Of a stretch of 64,000 bases of DNA, positions 63,921 to 64,000 are shown piece by piece. This DNA is from Christiangramia oceanisediminis (lineage in GTDB: Bacteria; Bacteroidota; Bacteroidia; Flavobacteriales; Flavobacteriaceae): the NCBI RefSeq assembly GCF_022570735.2, contig NZ_JANCNS010000002.1, positions 930,001-994,000 of the forward strand, read 5' to 3'. The stretch's first letter is position 1, and every line of letters begins with the position of its first letter. Both the position numbers and the translations under genes were made by a program. Under the pieces are notes generated by a model. That model ran no database searches. It was not told the origin of the DNA and was given only the letters and a program-made list of their open reading frames with translations.

Positions 63921-64000
63921 GTTTTCTTCCGTTCTATTTATCTAGAATTTATATGTACAGGCACCAAAGGGAATATTCGATAAACCTGTTTTAGAAATGA

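Noticed and set aside
1-64000. CRISPR array or other regularly spaced repeats
   Set aside because: No series of direct repeats with uniform spacers was seen anywhere.
63921-64000. Possible gene start to the right of the tRNA terminator
   Set aside because: Only 80 bp are visible and no frame can be supported.

Overview
The window is about 36-40% GC by eye. Its gene families (TraG/TraJ/TraK/TraM/TraN-type conjugation genes, BfmA/BtgA and DUF5712 mobilization proteins, DUF3347, DUF6660 and HYC_CC_PP proteins, weak Shine-Dalgarno sites) point to Bacteroidota, most likely Flavobacteriaceae. Most or all of it reads as an integrative and conjugative element (ICE). A tyrosine integrase (62434-63687, minus) lies next to a 43-bp 3' fragment of a tRNA-Arg(UCU) gene (63848-63890), which is the expected right attachment site. 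The intact tRNA is not in the window, so the left end should lie beyond base 1.

Layout. (1) 1-4823, minus: a tightly overlapped three-gene cassette encoding an ORC/Cdc6-like P-loop ATPase (runs off the edge), a phosphoribosyltransferase-like protein and a SIS-HAD fusion. This is the best candidate for an undescribed, probably conflict-related system. (2) 5013-13061: a cell-wall amidase, then a plus-strand type IV secretion operon (VirB2-, B3-, B4/TraG-, B5-, B6/TraJ-, B8/TraK-, B10/TraM- and TraN-like, plus a lipoprotein). (3) 13066-21475, minus: a defence island with an AbiE toxin-antitoxin pair, a GHKL ATPase with a possible PD-(D/E)XK C-terminus, a DUF1883-TIR protein and an Eco57I-type restriction-methylase. 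(4) 21666-27716: the mobilization module (coupling protein, relaxase, BfmA/BtgA), a likely oriT region, RadC-like and SSB proteins, and a decayed DUF932 gene.

(5) 27977-49203, minus: a copper/silver island with CusB-, CusC- and CusA-like efflux proteins, a P1B ATPase with several metal-binding N-terminal domains, a multicopper oxidase fused to a CopB-like barrel, an ArsP-like permease, an AraC regulator with a metal-binding-like N-terminus, DUF3347, DUF305, haem-binding and PepSY proteins, and a sub-operon with a potassium channel and an FMN glutamate-synthase-like oxidoreductase. (6) 49204-50702: an apparently decayed spacer. (7) 50703-62149, minus: a second metal island with two CDF transporters, an SPC-motif P1B ATPase, a Fur-family regulator, a P-II-like gene broken by one stop codon, a CzcB adaptor, a CzcA-TolC fusion and a DUF6660 protein. 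(8) 62434-64000: integrase, attachment site and the tRNA terminator.

Together the genes form a self-transmissible element carrying anti-phage functions and two complementary metal-resistance islands. A motif of about 16 bp recurs at the three module borders (upstream of tra, in the oriT region, beside the attachment site). A near-palindrome related to CGCTTTCGCGAAAGCG recurs inside coding genes of the copper island only. All family names come from reading protein sequence; no database search was run.
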